DNA of 64,000 bases from Cecembia sp. (GTDB lineage: Bacteria > Bacteroidota > Bacteroidia > Cytophagales > Cyclobacteriaceae): positions 1-64,000 of the forward strand of contig NZ_SLAP01000001.1 in the NCBI RefSeq assembly GCF_007126775.1, written 5' to 3'. Each line of letters opens with the position of its first letter. Position 1 is the stretch's first letter. Below the pieces are notes generated by a model. That model was given only the letters and a program-made list of their open reading frames with translations. It did not search any database and was not told where the DNA came from. Shown in pieces: positions 62,436-64,000 of this stretch. The position numbers and the translations under genes were made by a program.

Positions 62436-64000
62436 AGCCTGTTCTTCTATCCATGAAAACTTCTTTAATGGCTTCCAAGTAATCGAATCCATGGCCTTCT
62501 GTAGGCTCGATATAATTTCCTTCCAGGTATTCGTTCCAACAACATACCATGATGGTATTGCCATTACTGGATTTGTATTTTTCTGAAATTTTCCGTGCAT
62601 CTTCCAGCTTGGCTTTGAAGCTTGATTTATTGCTGTGGACCCGGTCTTTTTGGGGCTCAGAAGGAAAGCCTGTTTGCTGAGGCCAGGTGCCGCCTGCCGG
62701 CCGCATATCCCATCCCATGGCCACGGGAACCTGGTACTCAAATGTAGGGTCATTTTTATGGAATTCAGCCCATCTGTTCCAATGTCCCTGATAGGTTTTC
62801 CGCATATCTGCAAAATTCTTATTGTCCTGTTCAAAGAAATTATGGTAGACATAGGCCGTTAAACCCTCAAAACCCATTTTCTTCAATCTGGGAACATAAT
62901 CCTGAAAAAGTAAACGGTCTGTATACCTTCCCCCTCTTCTTGGATCCCTTGCACTGTTTGGCCTCCAGCGTGTCGGCATACCATATTGTCTCTCATTTGG
63001 CATCATTGCGCCCGAGGCCACAGCAATAAATTTGATTCCTTTGTATCCGTTTTTAATAGCTAAGGCCTTTGACCTGTCCAGTAATTCTTTCATACTGATG
63101 CCATAAAATGCCGCTCTTGCTTCTGTGTCCTGAGGGAAATACAGGTAAACAATGGGTCTGCCATCAGGATCCCTTAAGTAATCTTTTCTCTTAAAGTATT
63201 TATCAATCCATAGTTGGGTAATTTTATCATGCACTTGAAGGTAAAGTTGCTTGTCAGGCTTCTCACCTTCATAATTTCTTCCGGCCTGTATGCTTTCAGG
63301 AGAACCAATGTCCAACCATAACTTCCATCGCTCATCACTGTCATCACACCAATTGATTGCCCATTTCATTTGCTTGTCAGCTGGTAATTTTTCATTTTCC
63401 TTCAGCAATGCGGTCAATTGATCTGCCCATTCTTCCAAGCCTGGAACAGCCACCCTTCCATCCCGATTAGGATCAATTCTCCAGCCTTCCGGATAATAGA
63501 TTTTGGATTGGGGACCAAAGTAGAGATGGTAATAATAATGTCTGCCAAAAAACCAATTATAGGCAAAAAAATCTATACCATAATTCTTCATGTACTCCAG
63601 TTGCTTTCTAGCCGTTTTTGGGTTATCCCTTTTGTAAAATCCCCCTAAACTGGCATGGGGCTTCCGGTTCAAATAGGGGCCTTCATAAGGATATTGCCGG
63701 TTGTAAACCCTTCCTCTTGGTCCCCAAATTCCTGGATTTTTCAGACTCGAGCAGTCTTCCCTTCCTGTAAGACAAGACCAAAAGCTGTCAATATCCCGGT
63801 CAGGATCTCCTGATGTATTCCAAGATGGCATAAAATATACACCCACCAAATGTCCTGATTGTTTCTCATTGGAAGCAATCCGCGCAGCCTCATCAAAAAT
63901 AACAGGTGCTTCAAAATCAGAATTTTCCTGGCCTCCAATTTCCGGAGAGCTAGAAGATTTCTCTTTTTCTTCGGAAGAGGTAAGTCCTTTGATTTTTTCT
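62389..64000 (-). CDS. GH99/WbsX-like secreted protein, 5' end outside the window
   Basis: The frame is open from the window edge to a stop at 62389, giving 536 residues; an internal TTG at 63849 is not a plausible start because about 50 in-frame residues precede it (KGLTSSEEKEKSSSSPEIGG), a Ser/Glu-rich linker typical after a lipobox. The conserved part starts LVGVYFMPSWNTSGDP and contains TARKQLEYMKNYGIDFFAYNWF, MKWAINWCDDSDERWKLWLD and NTIMVCCWNEYLEGNYIEPT, matching the GH99/WbsX-like (GH71-like) group of barrel enzymes acting on glycans. The signal sequence lies off the window. The 3' end overlaps galE by 47 bases. Confidence 0.85.
   Translation of the reverse strand, partial: EKIKGLTSSEEKEKSSSSPEIGGQENSDFEAPVIFDEAARIASNEKQSGHLVGVYFMPSWNTSGDPDRDIDSFWSCLTGREDCSSLKNPGIWGPRGRVYNRQYPYEGPYLNRKPHASLGGFYKRDNPKTARKQLEYMKNYGIDFFAYNWFFGRHYYYHLYFGPQSKIYYPEGWRIDPNRDGRVAVPGLEEWADQLTALLKENEKLPADKQMKWAINWCDDSDERWKLWLDIGSPESIQAGRNYEGEKPDKQLYLQVHDKITQLWIDKYFKRKDYLRDPDGRPIVYLYFPQDTEARAAFYGISMKELLDRSKALAIKNGYKGIKFIAVASGAMMPNERQYGMPTRWRPNSARDPRRGGRYTDRLLFQDYVPRLKKMGFEGLTAYVYHNFFEQDNKNFADMRKTYQGHWNRWAEFHKNDPTFEYQVPVAMGWDMRPAGGTWPQQTGFPSEPQKDRVHSNKSSFKAKLEDARKISEKYKSSNGNTIMVCCWNEYLEGNYIEPTEGHGFDYLEAIKEVFMDRRTGFIPSPPVSVASSMNP

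Noticed and set aside
63847..63849. TTG at 63849 as the start of the GH99/WbsX-like protein
   Set aside because: The frame stays open for 50 more codons to the window edge with a linker-like sequence, so the true start lies outside the window.
1..64000. CRISPR arrays, tRNA genes, rRNA genes, intact insertion sequences
   Set aside because: Looked for on both strands by eye; no regularly spaced repeats, cloverleaf with conserved T-loop, rRNA segments or transposase frames were found.

Overview
The window is a low-to-moderate GC bacterial chromosome segment from the phylum Bacteroidota, most likely the order Cytophagales (Cyclobacteriaceae-like). The evidence is several proteins with C-terminal type IX secretion sorting domains, SprB-type repeats, a SusE-like starch-binding lipoprotein, TPR histidine kinases, Bacteroidota-style -7 boxes (TAnnTTTG) upstream of several genes, and no obvious Shine-Dalgarno sequences. 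I see no rRNA, tRNA, CRISPR array, prophage or intact transposase. Most of it is ordinary core chromosome.

Layout. 1-9672: a partial YtcJ-like amidohydrolase, a phosphoribosyltransferase fused to an aldo/keto reductase, a small membrane protein, a TraB/GumN protein, a 5'-nucleotidase/SoxB-like phosphoesterase, an RhlE-type helicase, a universal stress protein, a methyltransferase and a PagL-like outer-membrane protein. 9678-18205: an acyl-CoA oxidase-like flavoprotein, a tight PASTA / T9SS-protein / rhodanese operon, and an M43 metalloprotease that ends a Mrp-NifU iron-sulfur operon. 19742-26733: DNA primase, RibBA, a hypothetical secreted protein, SurE and a TPR histidine kinase.

27682-41077 is a glucan-to-glycolysis neighbourhood. 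It holds an MFS sugar carrier and GH31 alpha-glucosidase (one operon), a LacI regulator, a SusE-like lipoprotein, a secreted GH13 amylase, class II fructose-bisphosphate aldolase, a lipoprotein alpha-amylase, 6-phosphofructokinase and methylglyoxal synthase. Three matching operator-like boxes lie beside the LacI gene. Two of them directly abut upstream of the susE-like gene and one is upstream of the GH31 operon. No SusC/SusD pair is present, which is unusual for such a locus.

41300-45256: mscL, then an ECF sigma / anti-sigma-like / Spy-like operon bracketed by two non-coding fold-back elements of about 220 bp, then a universal stress protein and a probable stand-alone structured RNA at 45033-45256. 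45231-51096: a four-gene surface-polysaccharide operon (YfhO-type membrane protein, GT4 glycosyltransferase, FkbM methyltransferase, flippase). 51301-54880: Ffh, DprA with an overlapping MerR regulator, and an L-rhamnose mutarotase. 54976-64000: two tandem paralogous giant secreted proteins (IgGFc-binding-like domain, PKD, SprB-like repeats, T9SS type B end), GalE, and a GH99/WbsX-like protein running off the window.

The observations I find most worth following are the two fold-back elements around the sigma operon, the candidate ncRNA, the LacI operator set with an orphan SusE, and the phosphoribosyltransferase-reductase fusion with an internal twin-arginine segment.
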